A stretch of 64,000 nucleotides of DNA from Tranzscheliella williamsii (lineage: Eukaryota; Basidiomycota; Ustilaginomycetes; Ustilaginales; Ustilaginaceae). The notes under the pieces were generated by a model. The model searched no databases. It was given only the letters and a program-made list of their open reading frames with translations, and was not told where the DNA came from. The stretch spans positions 23,878 through 87,877 of the forward strand of contig JALBYF010000071.1 of the NCBI GenBank assembly GCA_023212725.1. Direction: 5' to 3'. Below, in pieces: positions 29,144-40,455 of this stretch. The first letter of the stretch is position 1. Each line of letters opens with the position of its first letter. Both the position numbers and the translations under genes were made by a program.

Positions 29144-30454
29144 TTATCGTCGAACAGCTCGACGCAGCCGCTTGTTCGTAGGCTGGTCTCCGACAGATAC
29201 GGGTGCCATGCCAATCGAGTCACCTTGCTTGCTTTTCTTGAACACGGTGTAGACGCTCTTGAGAACCGGTGTTCCAAGCACTGCAGGGGTAAACGGATTG
29301 GAGGGTGCAACCGCCAGTATCAGGCAACCTGGCATCTCTGGGTCGTTGCTCTTCATGAGCATATCGCTGTCCTGTATAGTTAGCTTGTCGCCATCTGGCA
29401 AGGCGAGCTGAAATGTCAACTTGGTAGCACAATCGACAGAATACACGAATGGCTCGTCCTTCGACTTCTTCGCCTTTAGTCCGCTTTTTTTTATAATGGC
29501 GTCCAAGTGTGACTGTGGCATGATCACAACAGACGAGCCCGTGTCGACCATCATGCTAATGCCATCCACTACAGCAGCGTTTGCGGCTGTAACGTGAGCT
29601 CCATCCAGAACCCATCCGTCGTCTGCGCTGACAGGGGAGAACTTTATTTTGCTGTATCTTTCGTAATCGAAGCCGCCAATTTCCAGTTGCGGCTCTCCGC
29701 TCAACTGTACAGCAAACACACGTTCCGAGTGAGGCGCATCACTGTTCGTCGACTGCATAACCTCGAGCACATCTTTCGCAGTTTCGGAAGAGTTCCTTCC
29801 CAAACCAAGCAGACCGTCATGATCAAGTGCGGCGTCATTTGCAAACGTTTTCGTCGCAGCACCGAATGTGCCAGTACCATTGAACGTCCCCAGTGTTATA
29901 ATATCTTGATGAAGCAATACGTCCATCTCGCCATCACCATAAGCTTCATGTTCTTTCGTGGTGGCTCGAGCAGTTGATGACTTCTTAGGGTCGAATTTGT
30001 GCTTCTTGTCCGATCCCGGGCAGGCTTCTACGGTACATTTGTCAAGGATCACCCAGGAGAGCATCGATCCTGTATCTGCTGTGAGATTGAACACTTGCGC
30101 AGGCGTACCGACTCCAACCTCGGCGTTATAGGTTTGCCCTAGCATCTTAGGGTAACCTCCAACGGCTGCGAGCTTGATAATTTCGCCGCGCTTTTTCAGT
30201 GGCTTCGTTTCGGTGGATTCGCCCGTGCTCATCAGGCTCATGCTGAACAATTCCCCGCCGGTCTTGTCAGAAGATGGTGGTCGACCGCCTTTCCAAGCGA
30301 CGTGTCGAGCTGCCGTTTGCTCATAGCTAGCACGAAGTTGAGCTACGGTGATGCCGCCATCTGCGCTGTGTCCTTCTAAAATAGCCATGCTGTCAACCGC
30401 CATCAATAACCATGCGGTGCAGATCCATCGGATGGATCGAGAGAAGGTTCGCAT
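29144..30454 (-). CDS. Secreted pepsin-like aspartic protease (family A1)
   Basis: The frame of 436 residues starts at ATG 30454 with a signal-like segment (IRWICTAWLLMAVDSMA). A pro-region of about 65 residues follows and ends in KPLKKR (residues 84-89), a likely Kex2 processing site. The two catalytic motifs are DTGS at D127 (LTADTGSMLS) and D304 (MMVDTGSSVV), and the flap YGDG sits at residues 172-175. The C-terminus is basic (NKRLRRAVRR) with no obvious GPI signal. It should cleave proteins outside the cell or in the vacuolar pathway; the substrate is unknown. A GATAAAAAG element (near 30570-30580), about 115-125 bases upstream, could serve as TATA box. The upstream region also has a 21-base direct repeat. 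Confidence 0.92.
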   Translation of the reverse strand: MRTFSRSIRWICTAWLLMAVDSMAILEGHSADGGITVAQLRASYEQTAARHVAWKGGRPPSSDKTGGELFSMSLMSTGESTETKPLKKRGEIIKLAAVGGYPKMLGQTYNAEVGVGTPAQVFNLTADTGSMLSWVILDKCTVEACPGSDKKHKFDPKKSSTARATTKEHEAYGDGEMDVLLHQDIITLGTFNGTGTFGAATKTFANDAALDHDGLLGLGRNSSETAKDVLEVMQSTNSDAPHSERVFAVQLSGEPQLEIGGFDYERYSKIKFSPVSADDGWVLDGAHVTAANAAVVDGISMMVDTGSSVVIMPQSHLDAIIKKSGLKAKKSKDEPFVYSVDCATKLTFQLALPDGDKLTIQDSDMLMKSNDPEMPGCLILAVAPSNPFTPAVLGTPVLKSVYTVFKKSKQGDSIGMAPVSVGDQPTNKRLRRAVRR

Positions 30455-30491
30455 TTTCTAGCCGCCGTATTCCTATTTGGTATGTGAAAGC

Positions 30492-30535
30492 CACGGTAGA
30501 GAAGGCAACTGTATCACGGTAGAGAAGGCAACTGT
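30492..30535. repeat. 21-base direct repeat, two copies, upstream of the aspartic protease
   Basis: CACGGTAGAGAAGGCAACTGT occurs twice, separated by two bases, 40-80 bases before the protease ATG. It probably lies in the 5' leader or core promoter. Identical copies suggest a recent tandem duplication. Confidence 0.9.
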
Positions 30536-30654
30536 GCGACCAACAGGTGCAGATGGCAGTTCTCTGCTCTCTTTTTATCGGCGCTGCATGTGTGGGCATA
30601 AACTTGTTCATTTGGTGGCCCCAGGAGGCTACACTCTGTGGCTGATTTTGTCAA

Positions 30655-31077
30655 TTAAGCACACGTCGGTTGGTGGGTTACGAGCTTCATTGATCCTAGC
30701 CTACAAGTCTTGCCATCCGACCGATCATGCTTCATAAGGCTGTTTCGTAATTTCCTCTTTCGCCCGCCTTCGACGTTTGATACCTCGCTCGCGGGGAGCA
30801 TGTAATGGTCGAGGAACAAGACGGTCAGGCCAGTGGACCCAGCCGTTCGCACTATTGCGCCGTCCGTGTCTTCATTCGCGATTGTTTGACTACTAGCAGC
30901 GTCGTGTAAGAGACGTAGCTCACAACTACGTTGATATGACAATATGGGTTGGCGGTTCAACAACTTGTCAACAGCAATCAATACAACATCAGTCGGCAGA
31001 TCTGGAGAGGACCGCGAACAGATGCTGGAGCTATCATTGCGTTCAATAAACTTGGGTGATTCAGCCATGCTGCACAT
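30655..31077 (-). CDS. Possible small hypothetical protein, 140 residues
   Basis: A minus-strand frame between the protease and CHD1 encodes a protein-like sequence (e.g. LPTDVVLIAVDKLLNRQPIL, SELRL-type helices, then a basic GGRKRKLRNSL patch). A second ATG at 31068 is the better start. No family is recognised, and frames of this length also arise by chance here. It could be one exon of a small spliced gene. Confidence 0.3.
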   Translation of the reverse strand: MCSMAESPKFIERNDSSSICSRSSPDLPTDVVLIAVDKLLNRQPILSYQRSCELRLLHDAASSQTIANEDTDGAIVRTAGSTGLTVLFLDHYMLPASEVSNVEGGRKRKLRNSLMKHDRSDGKTCRLGSMKLVTHQPTCA

Positions 31078-31209
31078 ATCTTGCCGCAGTCAGGTGCCTG
31101 AGATATGATTTTGAAGACAGGACGAATAGACTTCTTGGAAAGTTACTTCGCGTACGATATACAGTCAAATTGATGAAGAAGACTGAACACTAAGGGGAAA
31201 AGCGTGAGG

Positions 31210-34200
31210 TCAACGGCGATAGTCGTAGCCATGATGTGATGGGTGAGGTGGAGGGGGAGAATACGAGGGATAACCTCCGTAAGCTCCAGGCCCTGCTGGT
31301 GGTCCTCCACCACTATGCGTGGGAGGTGGGTAAGAGTACCTACCATCGCGGTAGTCTCGGTCTCTTCCATCTCGGTACGGTGAATCGCGCCTATCCGCAT
31401 GAAGAGACGGAAAAGGCTCGCGAGCCCCACCGTTATAGTGGTGGCCAGCTGCATTACCCACATAACCAGGCTGTTGTGGGGGATAGTGGGATGGGTAAGA
31501 GGAATTCGGTCCCAACCCACTCGGTCCACTGTGCCCGTTGCTGTAGCCCCTTCCTCCATTCGGCTCTATTGATGCGCGCGGCTTTTTGGGTATCGGCGCA
31601 TCTTGCAAAGGGTCTGCCTTCCGCTTCGTCTCAACCGAGATTAGGGTAGGCTGTCGGTTTGCGGCCTCGGATGTAAGTGCGATGCTCGAAGCTACAGAGG
31701 GCTCAGATTTGAGCCGCGGCACTGAGCTCGGCGAAGCGGCGACCGCACCAGCAGGGGCAGATGGAGTGCCTCGAGAACCGCCAGCACCAGGGGCTGTAGC
31801 GGGTCCGTTCATGACTAGCTTGTTAAAAATGGCTCGGAGCTTGGATGGCTTGACCTTCTTCGGCCAAAAGAATGCGGAAAAAGCCCAAAGATGATGGAAC
31901 CACTTATCCTTCTCTTTCGCTGAGAGACTGCTAAACTTGGTGTCCAGCAGGTGGTCAATGTGTCCTCCAATGGCTGAAAGGCACTCCTTCAACGCGGTGA
32001 CTTTTTGATCCCTCTCCAGATGGTCTGTGCCATCTCGCAGACGCTTGAGCTGCTTCTTGCAGGGTCGCATAAGCTCTTTGCATTCTGCTTCATCCATGCT
32101 TGAGTATTCACTTTCGTCCGAAGAGTCTGAAGAGTAAGCGGGAGCTGGCCGCTTCTTGTCCACGTTAGAAGAACCCCGACCTGCTTTTCCGCTCGGCGCA
32201 GGCGAGTTGGATGGAGACGGAGATTTCTTGACCTTCTTTAGGCTTTTCGTCGTTCCTTCCGACATGTTCTTCTGATATGCCTTGGAATTGTCGTCATACT
32301 CCCGTAGCACCTTCAGCAAGTAATCTCCCCGCCGGACGAGGTGAATGGCGTTCGGAATGGGCCGTGGCTTTCCTTGGGGAGGACCAGACGTTCCGCTCGG
32401 CGTATTCAGCTTGTCATTAGCATTAGGCTCTTGGTTGGCCTTTTTGCCCTCTTCCAGGAAAAACTTGCCCCTCATGCCGAGTTCCGGATCGACCTCGATC
32501 TGTTCCCATGCGCCGAAGCCATATCTCCAGATGCCGACGAGTAGCATCGCGTCATCGTGCGCGTCCCAACCTCCGGCCCAGTTAAGGGTAGCTTTGAGAT
32601 GCTCCGAAGGAACCCGCCACTGTAGAGGATCGTCGAGATTGTCAAGGCTCTCCGATAAAAGGCGTAGGTCATAGTGGCGGATCAAGACAGTCTCAGCATT
32701 GATACCCGTAATGCCTCGACAGGAAACTAGTACCGCTTTTTGTCGAAGGGCAGACGAGATTTCTTCCCCTCGCTCCTGCTTTCCTTTCATGAAAGCATTG
32801 TGCTCAGCTACTGCTTCCTCGCAAGTCCCGATAAGCTCGTCCGAGATCTGATAAAGAACCTGTCGATTCTTGTCCTGCAGCTTGCCTTCCTTGATGATAG
32901 GTTCAGTTTTATAGCGAATATCACCCCATCTTTGTATGCCTCGGATAAGGACACGAAGGTCACGTTCTTTCATTTCGACGGAGCGCTGGGCGGCTGTCTT
33001 GCGAGATCGCTTCTGTGCAGCATCTTTTGCAGCAGCGTCCGGGGAGTTGGCCCTATCATCACCTTCCCCATTGTCGTAAGCGCCAGGAGCGACCTGAGCG
33101 GCAGCCCTCCTGCGGCTAGAGCTGGCTGCAGCGGCTTCTCCGACTGCTTTCTGTCGCTCTTCTTCTTCGACTTTCTGGCGTTCCTCTACGGGGATGATAT
33201 CTTCCCAACTGACATCAGCCTTGAAATCCTGAACCTGGGCGAAGGACTGTAGGAAGCCCTGTCCTCCCGCAGAACTACCGGTGGGGTCAACCTCAGTTTC
33301 GTGTGCTTCAGCGTGCGATAGGATATCATCAAGATCCATCTCGTCCAGTTTTTTCTGTTGCCCATCCTCGTTCTCGCTCTTGAACATGTTCTGGGCGCCG
33401 AACTTTAGGATGGCACCCAGCTCCTCTTTACTAAACTGTGTTTGAGTCTTGGCAGAGGCTTTGGGAGCGAAATTGGTACCGGAAGTATCCATCTGGTTGA
33501 TGATAGCGTATTCGAGCACCATCTTGCGTTTGGCCCTTTCCAGTACATCTTCTTCAACGGTATCTTTTGTCAGGAATCGGAAGACACTGACGTGAAATTT
33601 AGAGTTCAGCCTATGGGCTCGGGCCATTGCCTGGAGGTCATTTTGAGGATTCCAGTCACTGTCGAAGATGATGACCGTGTCTGCAGTTTCAAGATTGATA
33701 CCGAGCCCACCAGCACGAGTCGACAACAGAAATGCAAAATCAGGCGAACCTTCAGCATTAAAGTGTTCGATGGCCTTTTTCCGCACTTCGGACGAGATGG
33801 TTCCATCCAAACGTTGATGAATGTAGCCCCTCAATGACATGTAGTCAGAAAGGATGTCGAGCATTCGGACCATTTGACTGAAGATCAGCACCCGGTGTCC
33901 ATCTGCCTTGAGCCGGACGAGAAGCTTGTCCAGAAGCACCATCTTTCCACTATGCATGACGAGGCCTTTGAGCGTCTCCTCGCGATTTTCAGAGATGTGC
34001 TCTGTTCCGTCGAAAAGATAAGGATGATTGGAAGCCTTTTTGAGCTCGATGGCGATGTTGAGTAAGGAGAATTGGGCGGTGGTAGCTCCACTGAGGAGCG
34101 AGTAGTTGCGAGTCAGGATAGCTTTGTACATGCGCTGCTGCATGGCCGACATCTCGACCCGGAGGATCTTTTCCGACTTGGTCGGTAGCTCCTTGACGAC

Positions 34201-36539
34201 ATCCTTCTTCAGACGCCGTAACATGACGTTGTCAAGCTTTTCGTGTAACTCCTTGATGACGGCTTGATCCACGTTGTTGATATCGAAATCAACACTCAGA
34301 TCGAATTGATCAGGCCTAAGGAAGTGAAGCAATGCAATCAGCTCTTTGACATTGTTCTGTAGCGGTGTTCCCGTGATGAGCAGTTTACCGGCAGCATGGA
34401 AACTATTCAGAGCCTCGTACAGTTGCGCCTCCGAGTTTTTGAGACGATGTGCTTCATCGACGGCTAGGTACTGCCACTTGATCTGACCCAGTTCCGCTCG
34501 ATCTTTGAGGATAAATTCGTAGGTGGTGACCAGAACGTTGAACTTCATCCGCTTTGGAGGCCCAAATTCGTACTCCCGGATCATATCTCGACTAGCACTA
34601 TTGCCAATATAGGCGATGACGTTCAGGTCTGGGGCCCAATGCTCGAACTGGTTCATCCAAGCTGGGAGCGTGGATAGCGGTACGACCACGAGGAAAGGGC
34701 CGTATTGGTAGCATGAGTGGAAAAGGTAGGACAGGAAAGATACCGTCTGTACAGTCTTTCCAAGGCCCATTTCATCGGCAAGGATACCGTTCTCGTTCTT
34801 GCTCCAAAGATAGGCGAGCCAATTCAGACCGGTCATTTGGAAGTCTTTCAATGTGCCAGCGCCGATATAAGCAGGCTGCTCCGTCATTCGAGTATATTTT
34901 GGTCGGCCCTGAGAGAAAGTCTGGGATCTGAAAGGGACGGTAGCGGAGGTGGAGCGTTCCAGATACGCTCTGATGGCGTCTTGCGCGATATCTTTGATCT
35001 CCTCCTCTGCCTCCCATGTACAGTCAGCATAGGCAAGGCCTTTCCATTTGACCAGATAAGCCAGATGCGGGTAAGGTATGTCCTTGTTTGCTTCATTGTC
35101 ACGCTGTGCAATGATGCGTTCGACAGTCTTGAAGCTCTCAATCATCTCGATTTGCCTCTCCTTCTCGATTTGTAGAGCCTCGTGATCTTCTCTGGACGCA
35201 TTGGGATCGTTCATAAGGGCCTTCTCTCGGTAGAACACTGATTTGATGTAGTTGTCGACCCTCTTGAAGCCCCGGTAGCGCTTTAAAAACTCGTAAGTCT
35301 CATGGGTATTGTGCAAGTGCGAATAGCCTTTCCACTTGACGATGAAACGGAGATTTTGAAATGGCAGATCATCTTCGTCGTCGAGCTTATCTTCATGTCG
35401 TTCGTGACCGACGATACTTTCAATGACGTCCTCCTCTTCGAAGACACCAGCCTCGGCTGCCTGCTTCTGAGCTTGCACGTCCGCCTCGTCTTCAAATGGG
35501 TCGTCATCTCCCAGTTCTGCATAGTCGTCGGTGTAGTTGGGAATCCTTCTGCCGTTTCTGCTTGAGATTCGCGAGGCTTCGAGGTCAGCAGATGACATAC
35601 GCGGCGCGGCGGAGCGATTAGGCTTGCGTTTCTTCTTGGATTTGACGGGCCCGAACTCATCGTCATCGGGATCGTCGTCACTGTCGTCTTCTTGATCGTC
35701 GTCGTCATCAACTCCGGTATTGCCATCGTCGGAGCCAGGCGCCGAGCTACGGACTGAGCTTCGGCTAGCCTTGAGTAAATGTTTACGCCGCGACGGAACT
35801 GAAGCATCGTTATCCTGGTCTGAATCGATGCCACCGTCCTGCATGGGATCTGTGTAGGACTTGCGGCTGGCCCGACCCGACCTTCGTAAGCCATAGAGGT
35901 CCGGATCACTCTCGGCCTCGGTGAGATGATTCCGATCAGGTTTGGCGGACGAACGTGAAGGGGAGCTGTTACGAGAAGAGGAGGGGGGCGAGCCATGCTT
36001 GACACGCTCGAGCTGGAAATGACTCGGCCTAGTGACATTGCCATGTTCATCAAGGTGGTCACTATCGGTGGAGTCGTTGCCCTCTTGCTCATTGGGAGCA
36101 GCGACACTCGAAGGTCTTGCGGAGGTATCCGTTAAAGGCGACGAGTCGCGACGAGAACGTCCGACCTGGGATCTTTCCTTTGTCTCCGCCACTTCTGCCG
36201 GGGCGGTAGCGACCGCCGGGATTGCTGAGCCGTTAGCCGCTTGCAAGCTTTGGTTCGAGCCGCGATCAGCATTGGTGCCGCCTTCCGCATCGTTACGACC
36301 CGACCCTGCTGGGGACGGTGACAGAATGCCAAGCGGAGCAGGCACTGCCGGTTCGCCAACATACATCACTGGTCTTTCGTCTCGGGGTTGATTCTCTGTC
36401 AGCTCTACCAAATGTGAACAGGGTGAGAGGACTGAATTCAGTTACCGAAGTTACAACACTCTGACATGCCAGCCTTGAGATCAGAGTAAAGGCTCGCATC
36501 GGAAGGGGTCGAAACCATTGGCGTGGACTTACCTGACAT
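31210..36539 (-). CDS. CHD1: Chromodomain-helicase-DNA-binding protein 1 (CHD1)
   Basis: CHD1 is a nuclear ATP-dependent remodeller that spaces nucleosomes over transcribed genes. Exon 1 is 36539-36533 (ATG TCA G), then GTAAGT; intron 36532-36405 ends in TAG; exon 2 is 36404-31210. The joined protein has 1733 residues and starts [20 protein letters not shown]. An acidic Ser-rich N-terminus precedes two chromodomains ([20 protein letters not shown] and [20 protein letters not shown]). The SNF2 ATPase has DEMGLGKT and DEAH, with the helicase C domain at [20 protein letters not shown]. The SANT/SLIDE-like DNA-binding region follows, then the CHCT (DUF4208) domain around [20 protein letters not shown]. 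The tail is Pro/Gly/Tyr/His-rich and low-complexity. Without the splice, no suitable ATG precedes ELTENQ. Confidence 0.96.
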
Positions 36540-37849
36540 GGTGATGAGATCTCAGGGCGAGGTATTGGTACCAGACTTGCTGTTCGAGTGTACTGCCGTA
36601 GCCAAGCTCAAGCCGATGAGAAGAAGACCCAGAGATAAAAAAGGCTTTGACGCTATGAAAGCTTGATGAGCAAAGCCAGCGCCAGACGAAGAATGATAGA
36701 CTGGGCTTGACGTTGGTGTGGGCCAGCGTCGAATATCGGCTGACGATGAAAGTAGGAAAATTAGCTATCTGAATGAAGACAGAAGAGGCCGAGGATGCAT
36801 TGTGCAGCGTTGTTTCTCGAAGTTCGGGTCGTCGATGTCGGATCCGGGGTGATCCGGTGGATGGAAGGTGTCGACGAGGGGAGGAAAGAAGAAAGCAGTT
36901 GGAAGCAGAACGGGATACGTGCAACGCGAAAGTAAAGGAGGGTTTGGAGGAGAAGGGTACAGATGGGTGTTGAGCAGAGAAGAGACTCGTCGAACACGCA
37001 CACTGCGGGTTTGAACGAGTTGAGAGTGGATCACGATCAGAGCGCGATCAGATGACGACTGGCAGTGCGGAAAAGCCCGTTGGTCGCTGGTTCGCATTGC
37101 AAACGCGCCATTGACAAGATCCAAAACGGAGAAGTCTGCCATACTTTCTTCAACACTCACTCCCAACCCACGCTTGTAACTGACGACTGTCGAAGCGCGG
37201 CTGCAGATCCGACTTGTACTGCTGGCTTATTCGTTGATTAGACGCGAACCGTTTCAAGATCGAGTATTGGCCCCACGCACATAGGATTACCCTTCACCGC
37301 TCTCGAAATATCGCGATGGGGATATTCTTTGTTCTCGTCACGCTGCCTTCACTTGACCGCGTGTGCTTCTTGCCGACGACGACGTGAGCCGTTCGGAAGG
37401 CGTCGGTGCCTCGCGGCTGTGCGTTAGACTTTTTCCTCCTCGTTCGGATTTGTTGGGCGTTCAAAAACGGCTTGAAATTGTCCATCCGTAGTAAGCACGG
37501 TCGTAATGTGAATGGAACACAACGGTCGGCCGTGCTCTGCCAGCCGCGCTCTGCGCGTCCTCCAACAAGCACTGAGGACATACAGAGCGCTTCGATAAGC
37601 ATGGCTGGTCGAACGTCTCGCCAAACGTCTCCGTACTTGAGAAAGCCCAAAACCTCGCTCTGGGCCTGACCACCCACACTTCCGCATCCACATCCACGCT
37701 GCAAAGGCTAACAGCGAGTCTGACGGGCCCTGGAATCTCATTTGCTCATGAACAATTCAACTAAAGGTGACGGCCTTACCATCTTTCCTCCCCATCCTCG
37801 CCCTTTCGCTAGGAATCTTCACAAGGTACTCGCTCGTGCGACAAAAGAG
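36540..37849. other. 1.3-kb intergenic stretch upstream of CHD1
   Basis: It contains the CHD1 promoter and leader. Several overlapping frames of 60-136 residues on the minus strand (36529-37166 and 37294-37741) show no domain and a biased Ser/Pro composition. I judge them to be chance or leader frames. No RNA gene is seen before the tRNA at 37850. Confidence 0.5.
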
Positions 37850-37953
37850 TGATTTCTGCCGGGTTCGAACCGGCGACCTCCTCCGTTAGCCTTAACGATC
37901 TGAGAAGACCAGAATTGTTAAGGAGACGCGCTAACCAACTGCGCCAAGAAACC
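37850..37953 (-). tRNA. tRNA-Val(AAC), intron-containing
   Basis: On the minus strand the acceptor arms GGTTTCT and AGAAATC pair (one G-T), with discriminator A. The D arm is GCGC-AGTTGGTTA-GCGC and the T arm GCCGG-TTCGAAC-CCGGC. The anticodon loop TTAACAC is restored by removing a 30-base intron after position 37. The intron contains GTTAAGG, complementary to CCTTAAC around the anticodon, which is the classical pre-tRNA intron helix. Mature length is 74 bases. GGTTTC...GAAATCA ends are typical of fungal tRNA-Val. Confidence 0.93.
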
Positions 37954-38251
37954 CTGGTGTTCGGATCCAAACTGAGATCGCATCTATATAGATTGAAATA
38001 AAGGTGCACGCCATTTGACTTACAAGTGGAGGGTGGATCTGCCAATCAATTTACGCGTGAGTAACACGAACACGACAACTCTGGCTTACAAAACCTTGCC
38101 GGTGTAGAGTTGAAGGAAAGCCTTGTACACACCATACTGAAAGCGGGAGCTTGTCCAACCGCACGGAGTATCTATAGGACCCGGAGTCCACACTAGGACA
38201 ATCTAACTGATCCTACCAGCGTTACAGGCAAGGCTTGACTATCGAAGTAGG

Positions 38252-39867
38252 ATGCAGGTAGCCACAAGTCTCATGGAGGACGTCACCGACCCATCCGACT
38301 GGCAGCAGGATTTCGGTATACTGAAGAACCTCGATGAATCCCTCCGTTGCGACCTATGCTTTGTGAGTGTACGCTTCCGACCGTAGCTTTCTCAAGGCCA
38401 ATCGGCTGACAGGATATCGCTCCCGCGCCATGTCTGCTTCTTTCGTCTGATAGGATATCTACACTTCCCCCGTCTCACTCAAGAGCTGTAACCACACTTT
38501 CTGCTCCGCTTGTATCCGAACACATATCAATCAGCTAGGCAACAGCAGTAGCTTCTGTCCCAAGTGCCGCCAAACTAAAGCTTACGACTCGGAGCTCGTT
38601 CCTCAACCGGTCTTGGAGACCACCGCTTTGGAGTGGAAACGCGCTCGCAGCTTCTTGGTACAGCTCCAGCAAAAACAACAGCAGGCCTCGCTCACCGCAG
38701 ATTCGCATGATATAGATCGTGCTCCTATCTCTACAAAAAGGATCCTCCCAATCTCTGAGAACGAAGTCGAACCGCAAGCAGCTGGCTCATGTCCCCGTAG
38801 ATCCAAGCGCATAAGGACAGATCTGCGGGCGGAATTGCCAGGACACGCCACCGGCTCACGTTCTTCCCCTCTCACTATTGAAGACGACGGAGAAAGCATT
38901 TCCGGACTGGATTCTGTTCATGATGACGATACGGACTACCTCGATGCGTCAAGCCCAATACCATCGACACGTGCCATAGGTACAGGCGGGTCGGCACAGC
39001 ACAGCTCAAATATTGTCTCTGATGATCGGCAGCTGCGACCTACGGATGCGGTAGCATGCCCGATATGTAGTCACGAGTTCACCATCTCTGCATTGAATCG
39101 CCATCTAGACAAGGCTAGTTGCTACCCAGGGTTTCCGGCACCTACTCTGGAGCAACGCGGCTTTGCTTCGACATCAGCAAAGTCGAAAACACCTCAATCT
39201 GCTTCTAAGACAAAGAATGCATCGTCGTGGCTCACTTCCGCAACGGCAGCCACGTCCTCGCCCACTGATGCTCCGATACTTGCTAATGAGAAGCGCCTCG
39301 TACGGCCACAATACAATCTACGATCTGATAGAGACATCCGTAAGCTTTTGGACGACGCTGGTCTCCCCACCACCGGCGATCGCGACAAGCTTGTTGACAG
39401 GCATCGGCAGTGGATCAATATCTGGAATGCCAACTTGGACTCGACCAAAGCTAGGCGAACAGTCGCTCAGCTAAGGAAGGGCCTCGCGTCATGGGAAAAG
39501 ACCCGTAATGGAACAAAGGACCACATCACCTTGGTGGATAGACAGAAAGAAACATGGGTGGTGAGTTCTCCGCGCTTTGCAGTCCGTCCACGACGCCTCG
39601 TGCCTGACTTTGCTGGAGTCTCTTCTGTTTTCTTAACTGCAGTCCTCCAACAAGTCGCAGTTCGATGCGCTTATACAGAAAGCCAGGGAAGGTGCCGCCA
39701 GAGACAGAAAGCTTCGAGAAGGTGGTTTAAAGCCAACGGATCAGTTGACACAGAACAGAATGCAGACTCCATCTCCGCCGACCGGGGAGGCGGAAGCGAA
39801 CCCTGCGAACGGCACACTTGACCATCTGAAACAGCACGCTCCGACTACCGTTGTCGAGGGCGATTAA
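38252..39867 (+). CDS. RAD18: Postreplication-repair E3 ubiquitin ligase RAD18
   Basis: RAD18 works with the E2 RAD6 to mono-ubiquitinate PCNA at stalled forks and so starts translesion synthesis. Exons are 38252-38362, 38454-39560 and 39643-39867, all phase 0, giving 480 residues. The RING finger starts CDLCFDIYTSPVSLKSCNHT and continues to CPKC; intron 1 interrupts it after CDLCF. A UBZ4 zinc finger follows (CPICSHEFTISALNRHLDKA, then SC), then a SAP domain (LRSDRDIRKLLDDAGLPTTG). The C-terminal third has the coiled RAD6-binding type region (KSQFDALIQKAREGAARDRK). Order and spacing match fungal Rad18. A second ATG seven codons in (38273) is an alternative start. A DNA-damage-type promoter element was not identified. 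Confidence 0.95.
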
Positions 39868-40455
39868 TGGATACTAGCCTGGTGGCGAAGGCGGCCATTA
39901 TCATGTGCGCAGGGCTGACTCCTAGCGTTGCTTCAGCTCTCGCAGCCCAATACCCGTCTGCACAACTAGAGTAGTGCCTAGCTCAGCCGGACAAGCATGG
40001 AGTGACGACAGATTCCCGGGCTTCAGGGCAAAGAGATCACCAAGGCAGTCGATCACATCGTGATTCCACCAACCGCACCGACCTCTAGAAGTATGCTGAG
40101 GGGCAATAGAACTTCGCGTACCCGAGAGGCACAACCGCTTCTGCGAAACACAGGACATAGATGCCATAGACCCCCAGCCCATCACGGATCCGCTCGCGGT
40201 GCGTCGAGATGGCGACACCGATGCTTGTGCCCACGAAACCATCGAACGCCAGCTCCATGACCTGTAAACTTACCGCACCATGCTTTCCGTCGCTTCATGT
40301 CACGCGACTCAAGCTGCCAAGCCCACACAGTCATATCACAGCGCAGCGAACCCGGGCCGAAGACGCTTGGACAGCATGCAGTCATCATCTCGCTATGTTG
40401 CGCGTAGGACGAATTAGAGGATTGTAAATGATCTTCTACTCGAACGATACCCGCG
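39868..40455. other. Convergent 3' flanks of RAD18 and PEX5
   Basis: These 588 bases carry the facing 3' UTRs. A 106-residue minus-strand frame (39922-40242) has no recognisable domain. I do not annotate it as a gene. Confidence 0.45.

Noticed and set aside
36529..37741. Several 60-136 residue frames upstream of CHD1
   Set aside because: They overlap in different frames, have Ser/Pro/Arg bias and no recognisable motif; they probably represent promoter and leader DNA.
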